Source: Tubiluchus corallicola (taxonomy: Eukaryota; Priapulida; Priapulimorpha; Priapulimorphida; Tubiluchidae). Taken from it: a stretch of 62,000 nt of DNA. The stretch lies in NCBI GenBank assembly GCA_030141605.1, contig JAQGDQ010000084.1, positions 295,001 through 357,000 of the forward strand, written 5' to 3'. Position 1 is the first letter of the stretch. Every line of letters starts with the position of its first letter. Both the position numbers and the translations under genes were made by a program. A model generated the notes under the pieces. It saw nothing but the letters and a program-made list of their open reading frames with translations. It did not search any database and was not told the origin of the DNA. Shown one piece after another: positions 33,286 through 46,329 of the stretch.

Positions 33286-33774
33286 CCTCCTCCTACACTC
33301 GTCAATTATTTAACTACTATTCAGCAAATCCATAACTATTTTACTCGTAGAAGTATTGGTAACTTTTATCCTCCTCCTGTCAAACACACTACTGGCGGTT
33401 ACCGAAATATACTTCTATCCAACAATGGGCTCAAATTCCTCCTTGGGCAAATGAATTTCAACGTTTTAAAACATATATATTTGATTTGCTAACCTGCTAG
33501 TTGACATTTTTAAGTACTTTTAATCTTGTTTGTCTGTATTGTTGTCATTAATTGCTTTTATAACTGAATATTGTTTTTACTGTAAGCTATTTTGTATGTA
33601 TTTCTCTGTCTGCACCAAGCATGTGTTTGCACAGTCTCGGAGTGAGTCTCGAAAACTTAAGCTCCTACTCCACTCGAGGCTGATTTGTATAATTTTCAAA
33701 CTGTAGGTATATGTTTTTATTATTGTAATATGATTATCATTATGTGATGTACAGGTTGTGATGTACAGTACAAA
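33286..33774. other. Spacer, possible old LINE remnant
   Basis: One plus frame near 33400-33499 ends QRFKTYIFDLL and a stop, weakly like a LINE C-terminus. The evidence is too thin for a firm call. Confidence 0.25.
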
Positions 33775-34205
33775 CACACGTGTTTTTACCCTTAACGTAT
33801 CGTTTAGCCTCTGACAGAGATACACGTGTTTTTACCCCTTACGTATCGTTTAGCCCCTGACAAAGACACACGTCTTTTTACCCTTAACGTATCGTTTAGC
33901 CTCTGACAAAGACACACGTCTTTTTACCTTTACGTATCATTTAGCCTCTGACAAAGACACACGTCTTTTTACCTTTACATATCGTTCAGCCTCTGACAGA
34001 GACACACGTGTTTTTACCTTTACATATCGTTCAGCCTCTGACAGAGACACACGTGTTTTTACCCTTCACGTATCGTTCAGCCTCTGACAGAGACACACGT
34101 GTTTCTACCTTTACACATCGTTTAGCCCCTGACAAAGATACACTTGTTTTTACTCTTTACGTATCGTTTAGCCCCTGACAGAGACACACGTGTTTTTACC
34201 CTTTA
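33775..34205. repeat. 46-bp minisatellite array, about 9 copies
   Basis: Unit carries ACACGTGTTTTTACCCTTA, CGTATCGTTTAGCCTCTGAC and AGAGAC at 46-base spacing. A CACGTG E-box palindrome is present in many units. Confidence 0.95.
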
Positions 34206-34206
34206 C

Positions 34207-34620
34207 GTATTCTGAGACGTAATGTTTTTCCCAAAAGAGGCCTACACTTGTCACTTTGTAATTAACTATGTTAGCATTAAACAACTTCGCAAAACATCGG
34301 GAAAGTTTACGACGCCGGAGACAAAACTGTAAGCGACAAGTTGAATTACCCTGACTCGCTGACGCCTTTTGTTGGACAACAAATGTATATGCCTTTGACA
34401 TACACACGATTTTTAGGATAGTGAAAGAAAAGAAATTGTAGCGGCACAAGCCGACGTACGATGAACATTCCGGCAACTTCCGCCTCCATTTTTTATATAT
34501 TAGCACCCTCCCCGCCCAGGCCCCAAAGGGAGTTTTGCTTGTTGAACAAAATAATTGCCCGGCAATCTCAACAACTCTAAACACACTTCGAAAACAGAAA
34601 ATCATTATTATATTGTACAA
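34207..34620 (-). CDS. Unsupported open frame, hypothetical
   Basis: The minus-strand frame from 34620 (ATG) runs about 138 codons and then into the 46-bp array (stop near 34168). It contains KKWRRKLPECSSYVG and several Cys/Arg-rich stretches but no domain that I recognise. No splice sites or neighbours support it. It may be an old coding fragment or chance. Confidence 0.12.
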
Positions 34621-34689
34621 GAAAGTTAATTTAACATGTTAAACGACTACAAACGTCCTCTCTAAAGTCTATTAAACGTTTTACCAATT

Positions 34690-35040
34690 GATTGGAATTG
34701 TGTATTGAATTGTATAACCTGGATTATTTTGAATTTTGGAATTTGAAATTAAACACCAGTTATTGGGCAATCATACTTTTGTATAACTAACAGGATGATG
34801 TACATTGATTGTTGTTTCTGGTATCGTTTCTGTACTCTGTGAGCTTTGTATATTTCAATTTTAAGTGTTAACTAATGAATTACTTGTGTTTTTGAACTAA
34901 CTATCTATGTAACTATATTCTTGATAACTAGTTGTATATATCTGTTCTTAACTAAAATCTATTTGTTGCACAGTGGAAAAACTCCGATCAGTAAATATTA
35001 TTGTATGTCAATCCAGTTCAAATAAAGTTTATAATAAGTT
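34690..35040 (+). mobile_element. LINE-like 3' end, inverted relative to 36231-36398
   Basis: Bases 34858-35030 are a near-perfect inverted copy of 36231-36398 (for example GAATTACTTGTGTTTTTG, CTATTTGTTGCACAGTGGAA, GATCAGTAAATATTATTG). Both copies point inward, end TTCAAATAAAG and are followed by GAT-type repeats, as expected of retrotransposon 3' ends. Confidence 0.6.
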
Positions 35041-35274
35041 ATTTATTAACGATTTACAATCCATACAATTACAATTACAATTACGAGTTACAAAACATTA
35101 CATAAACAATGCAATAAATTACAATGAAGTAAAACTACACAGACAAAATCCCGCACATGGGGTATAATCGTCAACACAATACATAATAAAAGAATAATAA
35201 CAATGACGATGATGATGATGATGATGATGATATCTCTTATATATTAATATTCTTGGTATATATATTTATATATA
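35041..35274. repeat. AT-rich segment with a (GAT)n tract
   Basis: ACAATTACAATTACAATTAC at about 35064 and GACGATGATGATGATGATG at 35203-35232. Confidence 0.7.
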
Positions 35275-35790
35275 AGATTCGAGGCTACAGCTTCGACGAC
35301 GGCACCATTTGCGGCGATCTATACATCAAACGAAAGATCTCGATCTAGTGTCGTGCCATTGATACTTTATTTTTCGAATCGGGCTCACCGGGAGGAACGG
35401 GGGGCGAAAAACCTCCAAAAATGGCCCTTTTTCGGCCGTTTTTTGCAAAAGTTATACGGCTGAGATGTAGAGAACGGGAATGGGCCGAGGGAGGTACTGG
35501 GCATGGATAGATAGCCCGTTCAGCGGTGGGTGTAGCAGGCCTATTTAGAATTCGCGAGAGGACCACGGCGCCCCGCAACGGGCGTTTTCCCGGACCCAAC
35601 TCGCGATTTTTTCGAAATTTTGACCAAACAGCCTGCGGAAAAAACGTCCTAGCGTCGCCCGGTGGGACTCTCGGAAGGAGATATACAGCTCATCAGAAAG
35701 AGGAATAACAGGGCTACACGATGATGTGGGCTATATTTTAGGGCAGGTCCACCGAGAGGAGTATCGACGAGTTAATTACGTGTTCTATTT
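35275..35790. other. GC-rich island of unknown nature
   Basis: About 500 bases are far richer in G+C and CpG than the surroundings (GGCTCACCGGGAGGAACGGG, CACGGCGCCCCGCAACGGGC, GCGTCGCCCGGTGGGACTC). No convincing open frame, tRNA or rRNA is seen; overlapping frames of 84 and 60 codons on opposite strands look accidental. It sits between two inward-facing LINE-like ends. Confidence 0.6.
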
Positions 35791-35849
35791 TCGACAATTT
35801 TCGTCTTAGAAAACTGTGCAGACGCATTCCATTGTGCTGACGTCATCCA

Positions 35850-35935
35850 TTGTACTCTGCCTATAACTTTAATTCAGTAAACGCTGCCTGCTGTACTCTG
35901 TCTATAACTTTAATTCAGTAAAAGCTACAGGCTTT
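35850..35935. repeat. Two-copy tandem repeat, about 43 bp
   Basis: TGTACTCTG.CTATAACTTTAA then TTCAGTAAA occurs twice in a row (35852 and about 35893). Confidence 0.8.
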
Positions 35936-36065
35936 GCGTTAGTTAAACAAACAGTAGGCATGATGTTACGGGCATTGCGTTATACATGAGGACTAGGTAG
36001 CATGTTCGCGTATTATTGATTACACATGGTTTTTTACGCAAAATCTTTTGCGGGGCCTTTGCTAG

Positions 36066-36230
<165 letters not shown>

Positions 36231-36390
36231 TTTGAACTAGATTGACATACAATAATATTTACTGATCGGAGTTTTTCCACTGTGCAACAAATAGATTTTA
36301 GTTAAGAACAGATATATACAACTGGTTATCAAGAATATAGTTACATAGATAGTTAGTACAAAAACACAAGTAATTCATTAGTTAACACTT

Positions 36391-36398
<8 letters not shown>
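36231..36398 (-). mobile_element. LINE-like 3' end, inverted partner of 34858-35030
   Basis: The minus-strand reading ends in TTGAACTA..CAAATAAAG-type sequence and a (GAT)n tail. Near identity with its partner, 1.2 kb apart, implies two recent insertions or an inverted duplication. Confidence 0.6.
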
Positions 36399-36431
<33 letters not shown>

Positions 36432-36432
36432 T
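36394..36432. repeat. (ATC)n tract
   Basis: About 12 ATC repeats immediately before the TATTA tract. Confidence 0.95.
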
Positions 36433-36808
36433 ATATTATATTATATTATATTATATTATATTATATTATATTATATTATATTATATTATATTATATTATA
36501 TTATATTATATTATATTATATTATATTATATTATATTATATATTATATTATATTATATTATATTATATTATATTATATTATATTATATTATATTATATTA
36601 TATTATATTATATTATATTATATTATATTATATTATATTATATTATATTATATATTATATTATATTATATTATATTATATTATATTATATTATATTATAT
36701 TATATTATATTATATTATATTATATTATATTATATTATATTATATTATATTATATTATATTATATTATATTATATTATATTATATTATATTATATTATAT
36801 TATATATG
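36431..36808. repeat. (TATTA)n pentanucleotide tract, about 375 bp
   Basis: Nearly perfect ATATT pentamers broken only by two phase slips (TATATATTA at about 36537 and 36651). Pure A+T, able to unwind or form cruciforms; it resembles the ATTCT/TTTTA-type pentamer expansions known in other animals. Confidence 0.98.
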
Positions 36809-37381
36809 TACTAAACAACTTCATATCTGTTATATTACCGCCGTTGATGGTAAGATCGTACCTTAATTCAATTTTAATTCTTTTATTTCTGATCTTCTTT
36901 CGACCCCCAACAAACGTGAATACATTTACCTACCTAAATTATAGCTATGACGTTACAAATCACGTGTTTTACCTCCTGTATTATTTCAGTTTGAATGGCA
37001 TGTAAAAAGAAATCACTAAACATCACGCGCGAAAATTTCAAATTCACAGTAAGGTTCGCGTAATTGTTTGCATAAAGAGCGTCCGTTTGCGAGCCACGGA
37101 GGCGTCGAATCTCAACTAGAATGCGTTTTCGTTGGCTTCCCTTCTGTTAGCAGACGCGCATCTGTGTCGCTAACAACTTACTGAGATCAACCGTTGGCTT
37201 CCTTTGAATTGCTGTCATAACCAGGAAAGCAACGAGCAGTAATATCTCAGGTATTTGTTCATATCTTCGCTCAGAACTCTGGCTTAATGCTAACACATGA
37301 GACACGAGGAGATATCTTACGTAGAATAATTTGCACCCGGGTATCTTTAGAATGGCTAATAATATGTACAATCTGAAGTTG
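36809..37381. other. Spacer without recognised genes
   Basis: A minus-strand 74-codon frame (37147-37371) shows no motif. Nothing else is recognised. Confidence 0.5.
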
Positions 37382-37483
37382 TTAAAGGAAAGGTCAAGTC
37401 TTCTAGGAGATTAGGATCATTTCAATGTTCACAAAAAATGTTAGAAGGATTTAGTAAGAAAACTGCAATAAGCGCCTCGTGTA
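37382..37483 (+). mobile_element. TTAA-b MITE, left-end fragment
   Basis: TTAAAGGAAAGGTCAAGTCTT, TTTCAATGTTCAC and CAATAAGCGCCTCGTGTAAC match 16608-16710. The rest of the element is missing. Confidence 0.75.
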
Positions 37484-38033
37484 ACTATACTGCAAATGTA
37501 CTGTAAAAGTATATTGTAAATGTACTTGCTGTTTCCTTCAACTTTTTTTGAAATAATCAGTCGTAATCAAATCCATATTTAAAATTCAAAGCAAAACCGA
37601 AAAAAACAGCGAATTCTGACAGAAACTAAAAGAAATGCGTGAAGACTGCAAATATTAAATATATAGCTGACGTACTGTAAACCGGCTATCCATATGACAT
37701 CGTATGATATGTACAATATATATATATACATATATATATATATACAAGATTCCGCCAAAACACCACGAAACTGAGAGAAAGAGGGCCAAAATTTAACAAT
37801 TTCACTCTAGTACACAGACGTAATCGCGCCAATCTTTAATACTAAACTTTATTTAAAGTCGGCTTTAATTGAACAGACAACACAAGTCTGCCATGAGCTT
37901 TCTATCACCGACTTAAACATCAAATTACACCTTTATAACAGATATTGTTATTATCTCACTTTTATCCTAAATACCACGCACACGACAGGCAACAGAAGGT
38001 AGCATTTTTAAATGTCTTTGGTATGATCCAGCT
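37484..38033. other. Spacer without recognised genes
   Basis: Contains an (AT)n-like run at about 37712-37744 (ATATATATATACATATATAT). Confidence 0.5.
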
Positions 38034-38100
38034 ACAGTATCGAAATCATGACTTCCCAGACAGAAGCGGACGTGTTACCACTAGACTATACCATCTGGTC
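38034..38100 (-). repeat. tRNA-like SINE head
   Basis: The minus strand reads ATGGTATAGTCTAGTGGTAA (A-box-like), then GTCATGATTTCGATACTG (B-box-like) about 35 bases on. The spacing fits a tRNA-derived Pol III promoter. The acceptor stem does not pair well, so it is a SINE or tRNA pseudogene and not a functional tRNA. Confidence 0.5.
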
Positions 38101-38132
38101 TTGCCTGTAAAACAAATAGAACCATTGACAAA

Positions 38133-38525
38133 ATAAGCGTTTTCACAGTAGCAACGATTGATGATGATCGTGAAAAGATCAAAGGTTAAGTGTACCAGAC
38201 AACATATTTGTGTACACTTGACAACGCCTCGTAGCTCATGCTATTTTAATACTAACAGTTCTGACAGCTAACTAGAACCTCACCTAGTTAATTTTTTGTT
38301 GTTCCCAAGCAAGACCCTGCTAGTAAATCACTCTACACACAGACTAATGCATAATTAAGTAAAGTCCACGAAAAACAATTGAAATTACTGAACTGATGCG
38401 CCAGACGGCTTTGCTTTTCACACATGTCACGTGACGGTTGTAGTTTAGACGCGTTGCTATGGTGCAATTAACCGTAGACCTGCAGCAACTGCGCGTGCGC
38501 ACAATGAAACAGTGAAAAGGTTTAT
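38133..38525 (-). mobile_element. K-family MITE, inverted copy
   Basis: TAAGCGTTTTCACAG at the left and CAGTGAAAAGGTTTA at the right. It has AGATCAAAGGTTA (38176-38188), GTCACGTGAC (38426-38435) and CTGCGCGTGCGCAC near the right end. Confidence 0.85.
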
Positions 38526-38896
38526 TAGAAGACAGTGTTAAAATCAGAACAAATCAGGTAATTTTTCGATTTCTTCTTCGCATAAACATTGATAAGGCAA
38601 TTTAGTGTACTTCAGCAATCTCAGGCATTTATAAATTTTTCATTATAAGAGTAAAAGCGTCGATGACAAAACTAACTCTATACGACTTTCTGTCAATGTT
38701 TATAAATCCAATATTCATCTAAAATATTGATTTTCTGATTGCTATCTGAACCAATCTAGGAAAAATACGTAATTTCCGCCAGCTGAGCTATTAAACGTTA
38801 TTTTGTAGGGCTTCCTTTGATCAAGCGTGACCAAACAGAATTCTGGGAAATTTGAAATTTTCACCTACCGCTGAGGTAAGTTAGCAAAAGAGTTAT
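38526..38896. other. Spacer without recognised genes
   Basis: Ordinary AT-rich non-coding DNA. Confidence 0.5.
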
Positions 38897-39363
38897 TCAG
38901 CTGTGGCGGTTCGTGTATAGGTACTGTGGGGCTGCAACACCCCCCCCCCCCTGTTTTCACTCAGTTTTATCAATAGTATTCAAGGTAATAAGTCTTTCTT
39001 TAGTTGTTTTTTATACTTGTATGGAATCAGAGCACGTGAGGGTAGTACTGTTTGCGGTTTTGGGGTGTTGTGCGCATGCGGCTATGCGCACATGTCTGAC
39101 ATAAGACGCTGCACTCTAGGTAGAAAGAATACTGTCACTCATGCAGTGCTTAAAAACCGCGTACCGGCATATTCTTCAACTGCAACAACTCGGGCTATTA
39201 GTAAGCAAAGTACGTTTAGGATTTTATCAAATTTATGTATAAATTTTCTTACGTTTGTTTGTTTAAAATGATAACATTAAAATTACATATGTTTGTTCGC
39301 TTTACACAGTATTAAAACAATGGCTGACAATTATCTGAAGCAGCATCCCCACTAGATTTAGAA
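38897..39363 (+). mobile_element. GGCGG-family MITE
   Basis: Starts CTGTGGCGGTTCGTGTATAG and ends near CAGCATCCCCACTAG. It has a twelve-C run after CTGCAACA, plus TGAGGGTAGTACTGTTTGCG and GCGCATGCGGCTATGCGCAC. Confidence 0.8.
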
Positions 39364-39654
39364 CTGCCACTGTCAGAATGAATTAAAATTTACGTTCGCC
39401 AAGGGCATAAGAACAGCCGGGGTGTTTCAGAACCAAAAGTGCAGTTGATATATGCTGATTCGTGCATATTGGAATGTTCAAAAATCAAGTTATACGCAAG
39501 AAAATTTCGAGCTGTGCAAATGTAATGTATTTTACGTCATTATGATGTCATAATGCAGAGGGTTATTACGGACAAAACAACATGTTTTATTCAAAGCATC
39601 CAACCTGTTGAAATTCAAGGGAAGAAAAGGCAATTTTAAAGTAAATCCCAAAAA

Positions 39655-39808
39655 AAAAATAATAATAATAATAATGATAAATAATGATTATGATAATGAT
39701 AATGATAATAATAACAATAACGATAGACAACGGCAACGACAACAACAACCACAACCGCAACCACCACAACCACAACCACCACCATCACCACCACCACGAC
39801 GACGATGA
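39655..39808. repeat. Compound AAT/GAT/CAA/CCA tract
   Basis: AATAATAAT, then GATAATGAT, CAACGACAACAACAACC and CACCACCACGACG. Frames here are low complexity. Confidence 0.9.
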
Positions 39809-39875
39809 ACACGACAACAACAATAAATATAATGTTACATTGGTTAATATTATGCTTTCCTGTTTGAAAGACTTG

Positions 39876-40150
39876 TGTAACTTAAAGAGAAGATTTTTAG
39901 TAATTTAAAACGTTCGCGCCATCTGGTAAAACGTTAATGACTCATCTTCCCAGTGTGCACCATTGATTCACCAAAGAACGTATTTTTAATTTTACTAGCA
40001 AGACACAGAACTTGTTTCACACGACTTACCATTCAAAACGGTCATCGTGGGAGTTTAAATTGCAAGTTTTATACTGCGTTGCTGCTAACACAAGCTCTGT
40101 GAACAATGTTTTTTAGCCTTGTGTAAATAAAGTGTTTTCCTGTGCTTTAA
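39876..40150 (+). mobile_element. TTAA-a MITE fragment
   Basis: Shares CATCTTCCCAGTGTGCACCA, AAAACGGTCATCGTGGGAG and TTTAAATTGCAAGTTTTATA with the family and ends TTTTCCTGTGCTTTAA (40150). Confidence 0.65.
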
Positions 40151-40249
40151 ACGTGTTTTTCATAACACGCACCATCAGTCCCATTTGTGTCTGCAATTCT
40201 AAACTGCACGGATATCCAGCAGTTGTTCTGTGCTATTCAAAGAGATTCA

Positions 40250-40597
40250 GTGTGTTATACTAAAACTAGACAGGTTTTAAAATAAAAATTCAAATTTAGA
40301 ATTTCCCGCTGTCCTCACGCATGAACTGTCGAACGTGTGTAGTGCGTAACAAACTAACACATGTAGACTGAGAGGTACAGCCCCTGTTTTTTGTGCAATG
40401 CGTTTTCAAAATGCAGGCGGTACAGCCCGTCTAACTCGCGAATGATGAAATGCATGTAACAGCGAAGAACTAGTGGGGTAAGTGGTGTAAGAACGTAAGT
40501 GATTTTTGAAAAAAATGGTATGTTTTTTCTGTCAATATTTTAAAGAATAGATTGTTTTGACCTGCAGTTTTATATTGGACTCCTGTTTTGCTTTATT
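40250..40597 (-). mobile_element. TTAA-c MITE, inverted fragment
   Basis: TACTAAAACTAG, TGAGAGGTACAG, TAACAGCGAAGAACTAG and AGATTGTTTTGACCTGCAG match other inverted copies. It ends near CTCCTGTTTTGCTTTA. Confidence 0.7.
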
Positions 40598-41368
<771 letters not shown>

Positions 41369-41369
<1 letters not shown>

Positions 41370-42102
41370 CGCTTATTTTACAAACATAAACACGCGTACA
41401 ATTAACAAATCACACAGTTAAATAAACAACGCATATAGTAACACGTCTCTACAAATACAGGACTCTTTTTAAGCGAAGTTGATTAAAAAAATCCATAATA
41501 TATAACAGACACATCTACATATATATCACAGTGCTGACTGAATACATTAATTCTTAGCAAAAGTAATTCGTACTTCTTAATTTAGAATCGAGTATTGTTG
41601 AAATGTTGGGGAGATCTGGTGGAGAGAGGTTGTTGTGGAGTTGGGGGGGGGGGAGGGGGTGTTGTGCATTTATAAGCAGCTCTTCTACATTTAGGAAATA
41701 CAACGTTCATGGAAAAACTATGAGAATCAACAGATAAATCAATAAGGCTGATAATTATCCAAACTTTGATTAATTTAACATGAATTACATGGAATAATCT
41801 TCTAATGAGAAACTGCGACGGCAGAACGTGGAAGCTGAGACTCCCCAACGTGATGCTCCTGCTAGTAATCTATTTACTAATTGACCTGGCGTGCTTAACT
41901 TCAGTTGCACACGCCATAACCGCTAACTTTTCCACACAGTCTGAATTCATGCTATAAATAGCCAAATTTGAAATTTCTGTGACATCGTTGGGGTAATATA
42001 ATGTATAACGACACGTATGTTATTGTTGAGACGATTCTAATGGATATGAGTAAACATGTTCCAGAAACAAACGCTTTAATGAGTGAACGATTTTAGTGTG
42101 AA
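41369..42102. other. Spacer without recognised genes
   Basis: Contains a G-run block at 41641-41661. The 88-codon minus frame (41582-41848) spans that block and shows no motif. Confidence 0.5.
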
Positions 42103-42165
42103 TAGGTTAAGTAGACCGACCTACAGCAACTGCGCGTTCGCATAACGAAACTTTGAAAATTTTAT
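42103..42165 (-). mobile_element. K-family fragment
   Basis: GACCTACAGCAACTGCGCGT followed by TCGCATAACGAAACTTTGAA matches the right end of inverted K copies (45661-45700). Confidence 0.65.
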
Positions 42166-42545
42166 TTTTATTGAGTAATAATATCGTATGTTTGACATTG
42201 ATTACGACAAGAAAGTAACAAGAAAAACCGTTTGCAGAACTGAAATTGATTGTATCAGCCTGGTGCTTCTGCCTTTATACATCTTGCTGGTTCATTATCA
42301 ACATTCACGTCTTTCACACAGTCCATAGAGTAAAGGTGTTTGTTCAGAAGAAACTTGTGTAAACAACTTTGCAGATGGTAATTGAACGTGACGTTTACTA
42401 ACTTAAACAGAGTCCCAATTAATGCAACACTTTCCCAGCATCAGTAATGTGGGCGTCATTAATTTACGCTGAAAGTAAGATGCTGAAAATGACTGTAAAT
42501 GCGTGGCGGTTCACTGTAATCTTAACCAAAAGTGTTTTATTATTA
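42166..42545. other. Spacer without recognised genes
   Basis: No recognised feature. Confidence 0.5.
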
Positions 42546-42708
<163 letters not shown>

Positions 42709-43310
42709 CGTTGGGCAACAATTAAAAATCCTTAACAATTAACATATAATTGTTAAACAGAAATTTACGTATTTAAATGAAGAGATTAATTTAATCGGTA
42801 CTAGTTTTGGATTTACGAAAGAGTAGTGCAATGTAGTTTGGAGAACTTTTTTTCACTTCAAGATTACCTTGATTAATTGCATTATTAATCCAAAGTTTTT
42901 TTATTGTTACATAACAAACGTGACCCGTTTTTCACTCAAAATCAAAATGCTATTTATATTTTATGCAAGATTGACCCTATTCTGTCGCCCACTAATTTAT
43001 AGTACACGTATTTTCTTTATTCTGGATTACTTGGTTAAATAGCAAATTTCATAATTTCAAAAATTAATAATGTTTCCTAAATTAAACTGACAACATTAAT
43101 TTTCATGCCCTCGAGTGTCTAATGATCATTTTATCTATATTCGGTGAAGTATAGCAGATTAGATGACTTTGTAGTCTTTTCTCTATCCTTCCTCTAGTTT
43201 TATATATATCTATTGCAACCATTCTTCAAAACTTATTAGTGATTTTGTTGTTAATAATGTTCTATTGTAAGTGTTATGAAGAGATACATAAATTGAAATT
43301 GAACTGAATC
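42709..43310. other. Spacer without recognised genes
   Basis: AT-rich, non-coding; no recognised feature. Confidence 0.5.
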
Positions 43311-43383
43311 GTTGTCTGGAAGACTTGACCTTTGACCTTTTCGCGATCATTATCAATCGGTGGAACTGTGAAAAAGGCTTATT
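43311..43383 (+). mobile_element. K-family right-end fragment
   Basis: CGTTGTCTGG, TGACCTTTGACCT (43326-43338), TTCGCGATCATTATCAATCG and GAACTGTGAAAAAGGCTTA match the family right end. Confidence 0.8.
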
Positions 43384-43388
43384 CTCTT

Positions 43389-43880
43389 AATAACCGGACC
43401 CAATCTTAAACTGTGACTCAAAAGAATCTACCATATAAAATATTGAAAGGAAACATACTGTTTTTTCAAAAATGACTTACGTGAAAGAATTATTACCACA
43501 CAAACACAATTCCACATTCGCGCCACTAGTTCTTCGCTGTTACATGCATTTCGTCATTCGCTAGTTAGACGGGCACAAGCACCTGCATTTCGAAACTTGC
43601 CTAGTTTTAGTACAACACACTGAATACTTACAGTAGTACTGTACTTCAATTTTCGCTTTCTCAAACACGTGTACAACACGCTCGTGAAATAGTTTTTGCT
43701 GTTGTAAATTACGTTAGTTTGTGATGTCATCAATAGTTTAGCTCGCCCGCTACTTAATTAAATTCTTAATCTATTATTTAATTATCAGATATGCTTTTGC
43801 AGTATTAATTGTGTTAAAATCTATACTTTTTATCGGACTTGAAAATGGTTTAGTATATGAAAAATAATCCTGTCTTCCTT
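43389..43880 (+). mobile_element. TTAA-c MITE, shorter copy
   Basis: Starts ATAACCGGACCCAATCTTAA, contains the empty-site sequence CTAGTTAGACGGGCA and ends TAATCCTGTCTTCCTTCC. Lacks the CTGTACCTCTCAG segment, so it is internally deleted. Confidence 0.8.
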
Positions 43881-44355
43881 CCAAGACAAAACTCTATGTG
43901 CAAAAAGGAAAAAAACATGAACAAATTTGATTTGAATCACGTTTAACATTTTAGACTAGGTCTATTTGCTACCTTTGATGTGATTCCTTTTCTTCAACAT
44001 AAGAGTTGTGTGATTTAACGGCTTATTTAAATCTCTCAACTAACGGCTTAAAAATATTTTTGAAATGTCACTGATAGAATAAACCATCAAATATAAAGGA
44101 CACATGGAGAGTTTAACTGGATGATAGTGAAGATTGTAGAACTGCAAGAAGCCTTGTAGAGTAGGAATGGTAGGATGGTAGACAGTCTTCCCAATTCTTA
44201 GCGTTCAGTTGCCATGACTCTCGTGGCCATAGAAAAGACATATCAACTTTTTAACACTCACACAATTCCGTGTTTTCGAACCGCTGGACGATGGTACTCT
44301 TAGGCTTTGCATTCAATTATGCACGAAATTTCCACGTGGTATTACCAAACATGTG
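43881..44355. other. Spacer without recognised genes
   Basis: No recognised feature. Confidence 0.5.
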
Positions 44356-45317
<962 letters not shown>

Positions 45318-45708
45318 TATGCCTTTTCACAGTTCTAGGCATTAATGATGATCGTGGAAAGGTCAAAGGTTACGTGTACCAGACAACGCATTTGTGTACA
45401 CTTGACAACGCCTTGCAGTCAAGCTATTGCAATACTAGCAGTTTTAACAGCTAGCTAGAAAGTTACCTAGTTCATTTTTTCTTGTTCCCAAGCAAGATCC
45501 TGCTAGTAAGTCACTCTACACGCAGACTAATGCATAATTAAGTAAAGTCTGCGCAAAACAACTGAATTTACTGAACTGATACGGGAGATGGCATTGCTTT
45601 ACACACACGTCAAGTGACAGTTGTAGTTGAGACGCTTTGCTGTGGTACACTTAACCTTTGACCTACAGCAACTGCGCGTGCGCAAAACGAAACCGTGAAA
45701 AGGCTTAT
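45318..45708 (-). mobile_element. K-family MITE, inverted complete copy
   Basis: ATGCCTTTTCACAGTTC at the left and ACCGTGAAAAGGCTTA at the right. AGGTCAAAGGTTA (45360-45372) and TAACCTTTGACCT (45652-45664) sit symmetrically near the two ends. Confidence 0.87.
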
Positions 45709-46329
45709 TAATCATTGTAAGCGTGATCACGATTCCTCTTTTTGCGTAAAAAATGATTTATGAATGCTCAAAATTGTTTCACTAATTTTGAAAAATCGTT
45801 TATTAATATTAAGAAATCATTTACGAATATTAAAAAAATGACTTATTGATACTCAAAATCCACTTACTGGTATTCGAAAATAAGCATTAAATTTCACTTT
45901 GGCGTTCCATATGTAGTAGAATTCTGTTGCTTGTGCTCACAATGTGCTCGAAGCCTCGACAGTATCAAGTTAATTCCAATTCAGTTTATTTATCTTACAT
46001 GTCTAACTCACAAATGTTGGAAAAACAGTTAATGATAAATATTAAAATGGAATGTCAACAACATCAACTTTTAATGCAAACGAGAATCGTAAAACATCCA
46101 GGAAATCTAAATTACATCAACTCAAATATTGGCTAAATGCAGAAAGCTAAAAGCTTCTGCAGGAACAATGATAATAATTGCGTAGATACAGCTGAATGGT
46201 TTGGGCGCATTTATAATGTGGCTCGCTAGGGGGCTAAGGTTCCCTTTGAGATGGGAAACGTGTTGCCTTCTCACAGAGGATGTGATCAGGGTCGTCGAGA
46301 GCCATTGTGAGCCCACGGGGCAGCAGGCA
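45709..46329. other. Spacer without recognised genes
   Basis: TTACGAATATTAA and similar words repeat three or four times at about 45750-45870. A 69-codon frame at 45927-46136 has no motif. Confidence 0.45.

Noticed and set aside
33400-33499. LINE C-terminus ending QRFKTYIFDLL
   Set aside because: Only a loose FK-type resemblance, with no tail or knuckle.
35275-35790. Ribosomal or structured RNA gene in the GC-rich island
   Set aside because: No conserved rRNA, snRNA or 5S segment recognised.
38034-38100. Functional tRNA gene
   Set aside because: A and B boxes are present but the cloverleaf arms do not pair convincingly; better as a SINE head.
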